A stretch of 42,037 bases of DNA from Psittacicella melopsittaci (GTDB taxonomy: Bacteria; Pseudomonadota; Gammaproteobacteria; Enterobacterales; Psittacicellaceae): assembly GCF_003585925.1 (NCBI RefSeq), contig NZ_NRJH01000054.1, positions 1 to 42,037 of the forward strand, read 5' to 3'. A program made the position numbers and the translations under genes. This document shows, piece after piece, positions 16,852 to 25,203 of this stretch. Within the stretch, counting starts at the first letter, position 1. Each line of letters begins with the position of its first letter. The notes below the pieces were generated by a model. That model was not told the DNA's origin. It saw only the letters and a program-made list of their open reading frames with translations, and made no database searches.

Positions 16852-19154
16852 TGACTGATAACTATACAGTTCTTGCCCGTAAATACCGCCCGAAAAACTT
16901 TTCCGAGGTAGTAGGGCAAGAGCATGTTTTAGATGCTATGCGCAATAGTATCTTAAATAAAAAGTTACATTCAGTATACCTTTTAAGTGGTACCCGTGGG
17001 GTAGGTAAAACAACCATTGCCCGTATTTTTACTAAGGCAATGAATTGTGAAAATTTTAAAGAACATTTAGAACCATGTGGAAAATGTTCTTCTTGTCAAA
17101 GTATAGATGAAGGAGCATCGCCTGATTTACTAGAAGTCGATGCTGCTTCTCGTACTAAAGTTGAAGAGACAAAAGAAATCATTGATAATATTCAATTTGC
17201 TCCTTTACTGAGTAAGTACAAAGTGTTTATTATTGACGAAGTTCATATGCTCTCGGTTTCTAGTTTTAATGCCTTACTTAAAACCTTAGAAGAACCACCA
17301 GAATACGCTAAGTTTATTCTGTGTACAACAGATCCGCAAAAAATCCCAGCAACCGTTTTATCACGTTGCTTACATTTCCACTTAAAACCATTTACTGAAG
17401 ATCAAATAGCAAATCAATTAAAAAGTATTCTTGAGAAAGAATTAATTTCTTTTGATACTAAGGCTATTAAAGCCCTTGCCTTAGCTGCAAATGGCTCTAT
17501 GCGTGATTGTTTATCCCTCGCTGACCAGGCTATAGCTATAGGGAATCAAGAAGTTTCGGCAAAAAGCGTATACCAAATGCTAGGCTTAGTTGACGATACT
17601 TTGCCTACTGATTTAGTGATTGGCATTTTACGTGGACAAAAATATGAAGTTTTGAGTATTTTACAAAGGATCAACCAAGAACAAGCTGATTGGGAATCTG
17701 TAGTAAATCAAATACTAAATATTTTTTATCAAGCCTCTATTATTCCTTTCCTTAGTCCTGACTTGTATCTTTCCCACGGGATAGACAATGAAGCTCTTAT
17801 TGCCGAGTATCAAAGAAAAAACTATATTCTTTTTGAAGTAGATAAAACTCAAGTAGCATATGAAACCTTTACTCATGCTCTTGAAATGCTAAAAGTAACT
17901 GCCAATCCTTACCAAGTAGTGCAGTTAGCTTCAATACGTGCTCTTGCTTTTGCCAACCAAGGTAACATCTCGGTTTTGAAGTCTAGCCAAACTGCAATAA
18001 GAAGAGAGATAATTAGTTCTCCTGCTCCGACAACACGCACTAATCCCTATAAAAAAGTTAACTCAACCCTTGATGATCAAAGTGAATTTTCTCTGACAAA
18101 AAATCAACTCATGTTTGGTACTAAAGCTGAACAAGGCGAGAGTGCGGAAAAGATTTTGTCAGGAATGGTAGTTTACTGTGAAGATAAAAGTCAAGAAGCT
18201 GAGTTAGATGGATTGCCTGCAGAATTAAGAAAATCTTTAATAATTCGCAAAAAAGTGGCGTCTGCACCTAAACCTGCCCCAGCTTCAGCTCCTGCTCCAG
18301 AAGCAGTTCCTGAAAGCAAGGGCGAGCAAGTGCTCCCTGAAAGCAGTTTGGCACCTTTAGATTCAGCCCAAGAAGAAATAGTCTATAACCCAGAAACTGA
18401 ACTTGTTTCTAGCGAACAAATAAATAAACTAATTAGCCAAGAAGAAAGCAATTTACCTCCTGAAAGTGCTCCAGAGCAACAGCCAACTAGCCTTGACTTT
18501 ACGAGCTTAACGAGTGATGAAATTGCAATTTTACAACCGTCAATAGATATAACCGTAGATACAGATGATATTCGCATAGATTTAAGCCAACACGAAAATA
18601 TTCGTGAAGTAAATCTTTTAGGAGCTTATCGTACCAAAGCTACGTTTATGCAACATATTGATGAGCAACTCGAGAGATTGGCTTTATCTTCTGATATTTG
18701 GGAAGCTAGCTTTGCTTATTGTGTGCAAAATGAACAACTAGGGCAAAACCTAGCTTATGAGCAATGGGGATATATTTCCTTTGAATCTCTAGTAAGTGAA
18801 ACTATAACTCGAGCTAAAGAAAATCCATATATTAAGCAAGTATTTTCTTTAGATCTTAATAAAACTTCACTAATTTTTATTTCCAGTTTAACTTGTGGTC
18901 TTATAGGTCTTGATACTTCAAGTCCTACTTTATTAATTGATTTTCAGGGAAATCAAGATCTAGAGAACGAATTTAATCACAAGCACAAACAAGCGCTAAT
19001 GCAAAGTTTAGATAAGGCGGGAATAGAATTTACCACAGTTGCTACTGCAGACTTTACAACTTTTAAGATAAATAAACTTATTACGGAAATTATTCAGCAA
19101 AGTATTTTATTTATCCAGGCAGAGCAAAGTAAAACTTTATCACTATTTAAATAA
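16851..19154 (+). CDS. dnaX: DNA polymerase III subunit tau (and possibly gamma)
   Basis: DnaX is the ATPase motor of the clamp loader, and the full-length tau form also holds the polymerase cores and DnaB together. Residues 1-370 contain the AAA+ core: Walker A GTRGVGKTT, the zinc cysteines in CGKCSSCQS, Walker B FIIDEVHML and sensor 1 LCTTDPQKIPATVLSRC. A Pro/Ala/Glu-rich linker (about 468-560) leads to a diverged C-terminal tau domain. The length is 767 residues. Two A-runs near the end of the clamp-loader part could direct -1 frameshifting to a short gamma form: A AAA AAT at 18098-18104 (stop TAA 18122-18124, about 424 residues) and AAA AAA G at 18249-18255 (stop 18269-18271, about 473 residues). 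Confidence 0.95.
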   Translation: MTDNYTVLARKYRPKNFSEVVGQEHVLDAMRNSILNKKLHSVYLLSGTRGVGKTTIARIFTKAMNCENFKEHLEPCGKCSSCQSIDEGASPDLLEVDAASRTKVEETKEIIDNIQFAPLLSKYKVFIIDEVHMLSVSSFNALLKTLEEPPEYAKFILCTTDPQKIPATVLSRCLHFHLKPFTEDQIANQLKSILEKELISFDTKAIKALALAANGSMRDCLSLADQAIAIGNQEVSAKSVYQMLGLVDDTLPTDLVIGILRGQKYEVLSILQRINQEQADWESVVNQILNIFYQASIIPFLSPDLYLSHGIDNEALIAEYQRKNYILFEVDKTQVAYETFTHALEMLKVTANPYQVVQLASIRALAFANQGNISVLKSSQTAIRREIISSPAPTTRTNPYKKVNSTLDDQSEFSLTKNQLMFGTKAEQGESAEKILSGMVVYCEDKSQEAELDGLPAELRKSLIIRKKVASAPKPAPASAPAPEAVPESKGEQVLPESSLAPLDSAQEEIVYNPETELVSSEQINKLISQEESNLPPESAPEQQPTSLDFTSLTSDEIAILQPSIDITVDTDDIRIDLSQHENIREVNLLGAYRTKATFMQHIDEQLERLALSSDIWEASFAYCVQNEQLGQNLAYEQWGYISFESLVSETITRAKENPYIKQVFSLDLNKTSLIFISSLTCGLIGLDTSSPTLLIDFQGNQDLENEFNHKHKQALMQSLDKAGIEFTTVATADFTTFKINKLITEIIQQSILFIQAEQSKTLSLFK
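18098..18104 (+). other. Candidate -1 frameshift heptamer in dnaX
   Basis: A AAA AAT is in the correct X XXY YYZ phase (codons ACA AAA AAT, residues 416-418). Slipping by -1 adds six codons and stops at 18122-18124, giving a product of about 424 residues, close to the 431 of E. coli gamma. The E. coli site is A AAA AAG; the AAT codon is expected to slip less well, and no stimulatory stem-loop is evident. Confidence 0.3.
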
Positions 19155-19159
19155 TCACT

Positions 19160-19762
19160 ATGTCGCAAGACAAACTAATCAATGATTTAATTAATAAATT
19201 TGCCAAATTGCCTACGGTTGGGAGAAAATCTAGTACAAAAATTGTTTATAGCTTACTAGCTCAAGCAGACCGTAGCCAAATTGTAAACTTGGCAAATGCT
19301 CTTTTAAACGCAGCTCAAAACGTAAAACACTGTAAATGTTGTAATACCCTAACTGAAAGTGAATACTGCCATATCTGTAGTAATCCAGAACGTTTAATCG
19401 AGAAAAAAGCTATTATAGTATCTAACCCACTAGATATAGATAACATTGAATCCTTTTCTATATATGATGGTATATACTTTGTCTTATCCGGTTTAATTAG
19501 TCCTTTAGAAGGAATTGGTCCGCAAGAAGCGGGCATTCCTCTTTTTATTAATTTTTTAAAAACTCAACAAATAAAAGAAGTTACTATTGCTCTTAGTACT
19601 TCTGCCGAAGGAGAAGCTACGGCTCAGTTTATCCAAGATATATGTCAAAGACTAGATATCGAGTGTTTTAAATTTGCTACAGGTCTTCCTTCGGGTGTAA
19701 ACTTTAGTAATGTAGATGCAAATACAGTACTAAACTCATTTATCAATCGTACTAAAGTATAA
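19160..19762 (+). CDS. recR: Recombination mediator RecR
   Basis: RecR acts with RecO (and RecF) to load RecA on SSB-coated gaps. The 200-residue protein has the N-terminal helix-hairpin-helix (LINKFAKLPTVGRKSSTKIVYSLL), the four-cysteine zinc motif (CKCC...CHIC, residues about 56-72) and the Toprim domain starting AIIVSNPLDIDNIE and ending ALSTSAEGEATAQFI. It starts five bases after dnaX. In most gammaproteobacteria ybaB lies between dnaX and recR; here it is absent and there is no room for it. Confidence 0.95.
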   Translation: MSQDKLINDLINKFAKLPTVGRKSSTKIVYSLLAQADRSQIVNLANALLNAAQNVKHCKCCNTLTESEYCHICSNPERLIEKKAIIVSNPLDIDNIESFSIYDGIYFVLSGLISPLEGIGPQEAGIPLFINFLKTQQIKEVTIALSTSAEGEATAQFIQDICQRLDIECFKFATGLPSGVNFSNVDANTVLNSFINRTKV

Positions 19763-19778
19763 AATTTGAATTTTTATC

Positions 19779-21185
19779 ATGGTAATTGAAGATCAAGATC
19801 AACAGTTTTTATCTGTATGTCGAGAGACTGAGGTTACAGTTCTATCTATATTTATCGAATTCCAAGAATCTATTCGTGAATATGGGGATCGTGTAAATGT
19901 TAATCTCTTTATTGATCAACGTAATGCCCTTTTGTATTTAATTCTTAAAGAATTAGATGCTAGTGGTGTACAAATAGATTATTCGACTATTGCAACCAAA
20001 GTAAGAGAGAATAATCTGCAAGAAGATCTTACTCCAGATTTTCTTAAACAATTTTTCTATAATCCTAATCCCGAAGTTAACGTTAAATTCTATATTGATC
20101 GCTTAGTTAAATATGCTCAACAGCGAGAAGTATCTGATGTGGGAGTAGAATTATATAACGGAGTGCGAAGCCATAATCCTAATATCGGGGCTCTTATTGC
20201 TAATGCTCAAGAAAAATTAAATCAAGTTTCAACAGCTAATGAAGATTTTAAACTTTCTGATTTAAAAGCTTCAAAACTGGTTGTCGAAGCTGTGGAAAAA
20301 CTTAGAGCTCGTTCCTTAAAAACAGGTGAAGATCAACAAGGGGGAATCTCTTCTGGATTTCCAACCGTTGATGCTGTAACTAATGGACTTAAACCAGGCG
20401 AATTAATTATAATTGCTGGTCGTCCAGCTTCTGGTAAGTCAACTTTTGCCATGAATATTTGCGAAAATATTGGCTATAAAAACAAATCAGAAAAGCCAGT
20501 AGTGGTCTTTACCCTAGAAATGCCAGCCGAACAAGTACTATACCGTAGTTTATGTGCTTTATCTGGGGTACCGCAAAGTAACGTGCAAAAGGCAACCTTA
20601 ACTAGTGATGACTTTAATAAGCTTTATAGTGTTACAGCTACAATTACCGAAGGTAATAATGTCTACATAGATGACTCTTCTTATGGTTTAACTATTGAAA
20701 AAGTAAGAACGCGAGCAAGAGCTATTGCTCAAAACCATGCCGATCCTCTTACAGGTGAACCGCAAATGGGTCTAATTATGATCGACTACCTCCAGTTACT
20801 TGAATCGGAACAAAACTTTAGAGAACGTCACTTACTTATTGCTCATATTGCTAAGAGCTTAAAAGCTCTAGCTCGTGAGCTTAAGTGCCCTGTATTGGCT
20901 TTATCACAATTAAACCGTAATGTAGATACTCGTGGTCCTGAATCGCGTCCTACCAATGCCGACTTACGTGAGTCTGGGGCAATTGAGCAAGATGCTGATA
21001 TAGTTATCATGGTACACCGACCTGAAACTAATGCTCCTGCTGAGAAAAAAGATGAACTTAAAGGGAAAGCAGAAATAATTGTGACTAAAAACCGTCAAGG
21101 GGAAATTGGAACTATCCATTGTAAGTTCCAAGGGATGTTCTCCCGCTTTGTAGATGATAACGAATCTTTATTCCGTCCAGGTTAG
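19779..21185 (+). CDS. dnaB: Replicative DNA helicase DnaB
   Basis: DnaB is the hexameric fork helicase. The N-terminal domain (residues 1-150) is diverged. The RecA-like domain is standard: LKPGELIIIAGRPASGKST (Walker A), FTLEMPAEQV (H1a region), LIMIDYLQLLE (Walker B), LALSQLNRNVDTR, LRESGAIEQDADIVIMVHR and the arginine-finger region VTKNRQGEIGTIHCKF. Walker A reads GRPASGKS where most homologues have RPSMGK(T/S). The length, 468 residues, is normal. It starts 16 bases after recR and ends three bases before a long unknown gene. In E. coli and Haemophilus dnaB is next to alr, as here apart from that insertion. Confidence 0.96.
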   Translation: MVIEDQDQQFLSVCRETEVTVLSIFIEFQESIREYGDRVNVNLFIDQRNALLYLILKELDASGVQIDYSTIATKVRENNLQEDLTPDFLKQFFYNPNPEVNVKFYIDRLVKYAQQREVSDVGVELYNGVRSHNPNIGALIANAQEKLNQVSTANEDFKLSDLKASKLVVEAVEKLRARSLKTGEDQQGGISSGFPTVDAVTNGLKPGELIIIAGRPASGKSTFAMNICENIGYKNKSEKPVVVFTLEMPAEQVLYRSLCALSGVPQSNVQKATLTSDDFNKLYSVTATITEGNNVYIDDSSYGLTIEKVRTRARAIAQNHADPLTGEPQMGLIMIDYLQLLESEQNFRERHLLIAHIAKSLKALARELKCPVLALSQLNRNVDTRGPESRPTNADLRESGAIEQDADIVIMVHRPETNAPAEKKDELKGKAEIIVTKNRQGEIGTIHCKFQGMFSRFVDDNESLFRPG

Positions 21186-21188
21186 AAA

Positions 21189-24014
21189 ATGCAAACAAAA
21201 CCAGCTGATTTTTTTAACAGACTATTTAAATTCCCAGGTATAAGTGTTTGCTTAAATATGGAACTTAAGCATAATCTGCTCGTCCATCAAGCAATTAATA
21301 GCCTTGTGGCTAATATTCACTTTAAAATGGGAGTGGAGAATTATTGGAATAGTTATTACTATGCCAATCGCTGGTGGTCAAATAATGCAATTAAAGTCGA
21401 CTCGGACCAACCCCAGCAAACGCTGGGGTATTTTTATGAGAACAGACCTCATAACCCCTTAGTTGACTTTAAAAATGAAGCAATAATGCTAAAAGCTGAT
21501 GATCCATCAGATGATGATTATAATGACATAGATAATCCGCGCCAAAGGCTCTTAGATAAGCAAGTTGGGATAAATTCATTACTTTATTGGTCAAATAACT
21601 ATAATACTTTTATTTCCAGCTATTTAAGTAGCAATAGTCCTTATTTAGAGAGCTTTTATAATCCTGAGATTCGCTTTGTAGTAAATAAACTCCAAGGCAT
21701 GCTCGCTAATCATTATTTTGTTAATGTACCACAGAAAAACCGAGCATTTAGTGATCTATGTCAATACAGGGTTAAACAAATTTTAGAACCTGAAATTTCC
21801 CAAGAAACAAAAGAAGCAAGGGAACAACAACGCAAACAACAAAAACTAAAAGGGAAATTCATTTACTCGAGTGTTGAAAGCATTATTTTGGCACTAGATA
21901 AGCAAAGTCAAAAAAATCTCTTTGAGCCAGATTTTGCTCAAGCTTTATTAAACCTTATTAAAGCCTATGCGACGTTTAGCGAGAAAAAAGTTTTCTATAA
22001 TGTTCGTCAAGAAGATTTAAATGCCAAGGCACAAGAGTACTTTGACAAGCACCAAGTCGACTTGTATAGCTTTAGTGAGTATATTCCTGCCCCTGTAGAG
22101 TTTATTCAAGCCGAGCAGTACCAAAGCTATGCCCCTATTACTTTAGATACACCAAGTTTATTATTTAGCGATTATTTTAATGCGGTAGAGTTTATCTTTA
22201 GGGTTGGAGCTAAAGCTTTATTAAGCCAAGGGCAAAATAAATACCCAGCTTTAAAAGAATTACAGCTTAATACCTTTGAAACTAATACAGGGGTATTTAA
22301 AATTATTAATTTCTTACCAATTTTTGGTTATGAAACAAATTACTTTGCTGATAACAAGGTTAGACTAAACTTTACGCACTTTGTTCCTTATGAAAGAGAT
22401 CTTATCAATGCCTTAGCCAAAGAACAAGCTATTCTTGACGAAGTTCAATTTTATGAACAAGAGTATAGACAAGCCTATTTAAGTGAACTTGATCTAAGTG
22501 TTCCGCAAGCAAGTAAATATACTGACTTAATGGCAAATACTTTAGCTTCATATCTCATTGACTATTATCTTGCTTTTACTCCAGGCCTTAGCTTTTTATA
22601 TAAAAAGTTTGCTGCTATAGATAATCGTCGTGAGGTTTATTCTAATAAGTCCTACGGGGTTTCTAGAGATATTGAACTAGAGCTCCCAGAGTTTAAAGTG
22701 CAAAGCTATGAGTCTTATTTAGCTAAGGCAAAAGAAGGTCAAGAAAGTAAAACTAGCCCATCTTCTTATAACTTTAATTTAGATGATTTAAACTTTTTGC
22801 GTAATTTTGCTAATCCAGGGCAATCAATAGTTGATACTTTTAAAAAAGCAGGCATTGACTATACAAATATAAGTAGTGTTCCTGCTAATTTTGTCCTCGA
22901 GAGTATAAGCAATTTAGAAGAAAAAATAGCTCAGGTACTCGAGCATACCTCTTATTATGATACCTTTGTACGCCCACAAAGTACGCCAGCTAAATACTTA
23001 GCAATTACTTGCCTAACAAAATTAGCTCCCGAAGCAACACAAATTATTGCTCCTTTAGGTCAGCAAGATTACTTAGTAAAAAAATTGCCTAAGTTTACCC
23101 GACGTGATTATGCTTTTATTAGAGATGCACAAAATATTATTCTTGAGGGGCAAGTTAAATCACGTCAACCTACGTTAATTAATAAAGTACCTGTAAGCTT
23201 TTTAACTCGCAAAGCAAATATAAGTGCTTTAAGCACTGTCGCTGATTTGTCTGTACAAGCTTTAGATCTCTTTTTAAATCAACGCAGATACGCTAAATAT
23301 GAAGATCCTTCAGATCCTCTGCCAAATGTAGTATTTATTGAGGACGTAGTAAGCTTTTTACTCCATTCAATGCCTAAAGTTGATTATCATTATGATTTTA
23401 ACTTTCTCCGTCAGTTTTATACTGCTCTGATTGCTCAAAATCGCTATAGTGAAAATCCTTTTGAATTAATTAAGCTTGTAGCTTGTGAGTATCAAGAAAA
23501 ACTTGATAATTTCTACGAGCAATTAAATAAAGTTTATGATCATCTTTTAAGCTTAGTGAATGAGTTCAATATTCATGTAGTAATGAATTTTAACTTAACT
23601 AGTGTTGCTCAAGCCTTTGGTTTAAAGCCTGGAGAACTATGGCATAAACTTAAAGATAATAAATTTATCTTCTTGCAGTTTAGTTATAGTCACGACTCTT
23701 ACCTTGATTTGCCTGAGGACACAGATGAACAAATTCTCGAAAAAGAGTTCTTTAAAGAAGTTTCACCAGACTTTACTATTGAGCAAGATCCGCAACTTTA
23801 TCTTACATCTTTACAAAATACTAATGATGAGTTTACGGTATCATGCCTAAGCGAGCTTTTTGAAGAGGACTTTTCTAAGCTCTTACGTGTGCAAGGGACG
23901 TTAAAAATTACCATTAATAGTCAACTGTCCTCACTATTGGCAGGACTCAAATTCGAAGAAAAAGAGATGTATCTAAAATACGCTCCTTTTAGTCGCCAAA
24001 TCCAGTTTAGCTGA
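21189..24014 (+). CDS. Large protein of unknown family between dnaB and alr
   Basis: A 941-residue open frame begins three bases after the dnaB stop and ends inside a strong terminator. The protein is rich in Tyr, Phe, Asn, Gln and Leu and has no signal peptide, membrane segment, nucleotide-binding loop or cysteine pattern that I recognise. An acidic patch (DDPSDDDYNDIDN) lies near residue 100 and a Lys/Gln-rich helix (KEAREQQRKQQKLKGK) near residue 203. It looks like a soluble, mostly helical cytoplasmic protein. Base composition and codon use look like those of its neighbours. A terminator-like hairpin sits 220 bases into the frame, so full expression with dnaB is uncertain. The true start could be downstream; the ATG used is the first after dnaB. 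Confidence 0.7.
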   Translation: MQTKPADFFNRLFKFPGISVCLNMELKHNLLVHQAINSLVANIHFKMGVENYWNSYYYANRWWSNNAIKVDSDQPQQTLGYFYENRPHNPLVDFKNEAIMLKADDPSDDDYNDIDNPRQRLLDKQVGINSLLYWSNNYNTFISSYLSSNSPYLESFYNPEIRFVVNKLQGMLANHYFVNVPQKNRAFSDLCQYRVKQILEPEISQETKEAREQQRKQQKLKGKFIYSSVESIILALDKQSQKNLFEPDFAQALLNLIKAYATFSEKKVFYNVRQEDLNAKAQEYFDKHQVDLYSFSEYIPAPVEFIQAEQYQSYAPITLDTPSLLFSDYFNAVEFIFRVGAKALLSQGQNKYPALKELQLNTFETNTGVFKIINFLPIFGYETNYFADNKVRLNFTHFVPYERDLINALAKEQAILDEVQFYEQEYRQAYLSELDLSVPQASKYTDLMANTLASYLIDYYLAFTPGLSFLYKKFAAIDNRREVYSNKSYGVSRDIELELPEFKVQSYESYLAKAKEGQESKTSPSSYNFNLDDLNFLRNFANPGQSIVDTFKKAGIDYTNISSVPANFVLESISNLEEKIAQVLEHTSYYDTFVRPQSTPAKYLAITCLTKLAPEATQIIAPLGQQDYLVKKLPKFTRRDYAFIRDAQNIILEGQVKSRQPTLINKVPVSFLTRKANISALSTVADLSVQALDLFLNQRRYAKYEDPSDPLPNVVFIEDVVSFLLHSMPKVDYHYDFNFLRQFYTALIAQNRYSENPFELIKLVACEYQEKLDNFYEQLNKVYDHLLSLVNEFNIHVVMNFNLTSVAQAFGLKPGELWHKLKDNKFIFLQFSYSHDSYLDLPEDTDEQILEKEFFKEVSPDFTIEQDPQLYLTSLQNTNDEFTVSCLSELFEEDFSKLLRVQGTLKITINSQLSSLLAGLKFEEKEMYLKYAPFSRQIQFS
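21410..21429 (+). terminator. Terminator-like hairpin inside the 941-residue gene
   Basis: ACCCCAGC (21410-21417) pairs perfectly with GCTGGGGT (21422-21429) around an AAAC loop and is followed by ATTTTT. It is the most GC-rich hairpin in this AT-rich region and lies 224 bases past the dnaB stop. Confidence 0.55.
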
Positions 24015-24026
24015 CCTCGGTCAGCT
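24009..24026 (+). terminator. Rho-independent terminator before alr
   Basis: AGCTGAC pairs with GTCAGCT around a CTCG tetraloop, followed by seven T. The stem contains the stop codon of the 941-residue gene. The end of the T-run is 13 bases from the -10 element of the alr pair. Confidence 0.92.
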
Positions 24027-24044
24027 TTTTTTACGTAAAAGTGG

Positions 24045-24050
24045 TATAAT
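24045..24050 (+). promoter_or_regulatory. Probable -10 element for the alr pair
   Basis: A TATAAT lies 66 bases before the first alr ATG, just after a terminator. Expected transcription starts near 24057, at the foot of an 8-bp hairpin: TTTTGAAT (24058-24065) pairing with ATTCAAAA (24075-24082). No good -35 box is visible. Confidence 0.5.
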
Positions 24051-24116
24051 TTAGATATTTTGAATCAATAAAGAATTCAAAAAAACTATTTTTATAAATT
24101 AAAGCAACTTGAAAAT

Positions 24117-25193
24117 ATGAAGTATCCTAAAGCGATTATTGATACAAAAGCTTTAAAACATAATGTTGAGATAATTAGAAAACTGGCACCTAATTCAAAA
24201 ATATGTGCCATAGTTAAAGCAAATGCTTATGGACATGGCCTTATTGATGTTTCACGAACATTATTACGTCAAGTAGAAGGTGTGGGTGTAGCCCGTATAG
24301 CTGAAGCAGAAAGACTAAGAGATGCGGGTATCAACAACGATATTATCTTACTAGAAGGTTTTTTAGGAGCAGCTGAACTATTTAAACTAAATGAACTAAA
24401 ACTTTCTACGGCTGTTCACTGTTATGAACAAGTTGAGCTTATTGAAAAATATGCGAGCAACTTAAGTAATTTAAAAATCTGGTTAAAATTTAATACAGGG
24501 ATGAACCGTCTTGGTTTAGATAAAGATGAAGCCCGTGAGGTTAAAGCAAGACTAGAGAGCTTACCTTGTGTTAAAGAAATTAGCTTAATGACCCATTTTG
24601 CTAATGCTGATGATCCGAGTAGTGATTATACGGAAAAGCAAATTAGCTTTTTTAATAGCCTAAACAGCGAGTTAAATCTTGGCCGCTCTACTAGTGCTTC
24701 TTCGGGAATTCTCTTTTTTCCAGAAACTAGAAGTGAATGGATACGTCCAGGAATTATTATGTACGGTATAAGTCCTAGCCATGAATCTATCGAGAGTTTT
24801 GGTTTTATTCCTGTAATGAGCCTTGAAACTGTGTTAGCTAATGTATTTAAACTAAAAGCTGGGCAATATTTACCTAATAGTCAATTTCAAGCCCAAGAAG
24901 ATACCTATATTGGCGTTTTAGCCTTAGGTAGTAGTGATGGTTATCCCTGTCAAGCTCCACAAGGAACTCCTTTTTTAGTAAATGGTCGTAAAGTAACTCT
25001 CGTAGGCAATGTGGGAGTAGATCATATTTATGTTAATCTTGGCTCAGAGCTTCAAGATAAAATGGGAGATAAGGTTCTAGTATTCGGTAAAGGTTTACCT
25101 GTAGAAGAAGTGGCAAAACATATTAATGTTATTACTTATGAGTTAACCACCAAATTAACTATGCAGATAAAACACGAATACATTATTAACTAA
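24117..25193 (+). CDS. alr: Alanine racemase subunit 1: intact PLP barrel, catalytic tyrosine lost
   Basis: Alanine racemase interconverts L- and D-alanine for peptidoglycan. This 358-residue protein has the complete N-terminal TIM-barrel half of the active site: Lys34 in VKANAYGHG (the PLP Schiff-base lysine), Lys124 and Arg131 in WLKFNTGMNRLG, His160 in MTHFAN, and Arg210 in WIRPGIIMYG. Its C-terminal domain is eroded where it should complete the partner's active site. The universal GYGDGYPR with the catalytic tyrosine reads GSSDGYPC (Ser272), the GYG block after KAG reads LPNSQFQ, and GRVSMD reads GNVGVD (Asn298, Gly300, Val301). A homodimer would lack the tyrosine base in both sites. Alr2, starting 10 bases downstream, has the opposite pattern, so a heterodimer is likely. 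Confidence 0.93.
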   Translation: MKYPKAIIDTKALKHNVEIIRKLAPNSKICAIVKANAYGHGLIDVSRTLLRQVEGVGVARIAEAERLRDAGINNDIILLEGFLGAAELFKLNELKLSTAVHCYEQVELIEKYASNLSNLKIWLKFNTGMNRLGLDKDEAREVKARLESLPCVKEISLMTHFANADDPSSDYTEKQISFFNSLNSELNLGRSTSASSGILFFPETRSEWIRPGIIMYGISPSHESIESFGFIPVMSLETVLANVFKLKAGQYLPNSQFQAQEDTYIGVLALGSSDGYPCQAPQGTPFLVNGRKVTLVGNVGVDHIYVNLGSELQDKMGDKVLVFGKGLPVEEVAKHINVITYELTTKLTMQIKHEYIIN

Positions 25194-25203
25194 GGAATTG
25201 AGC

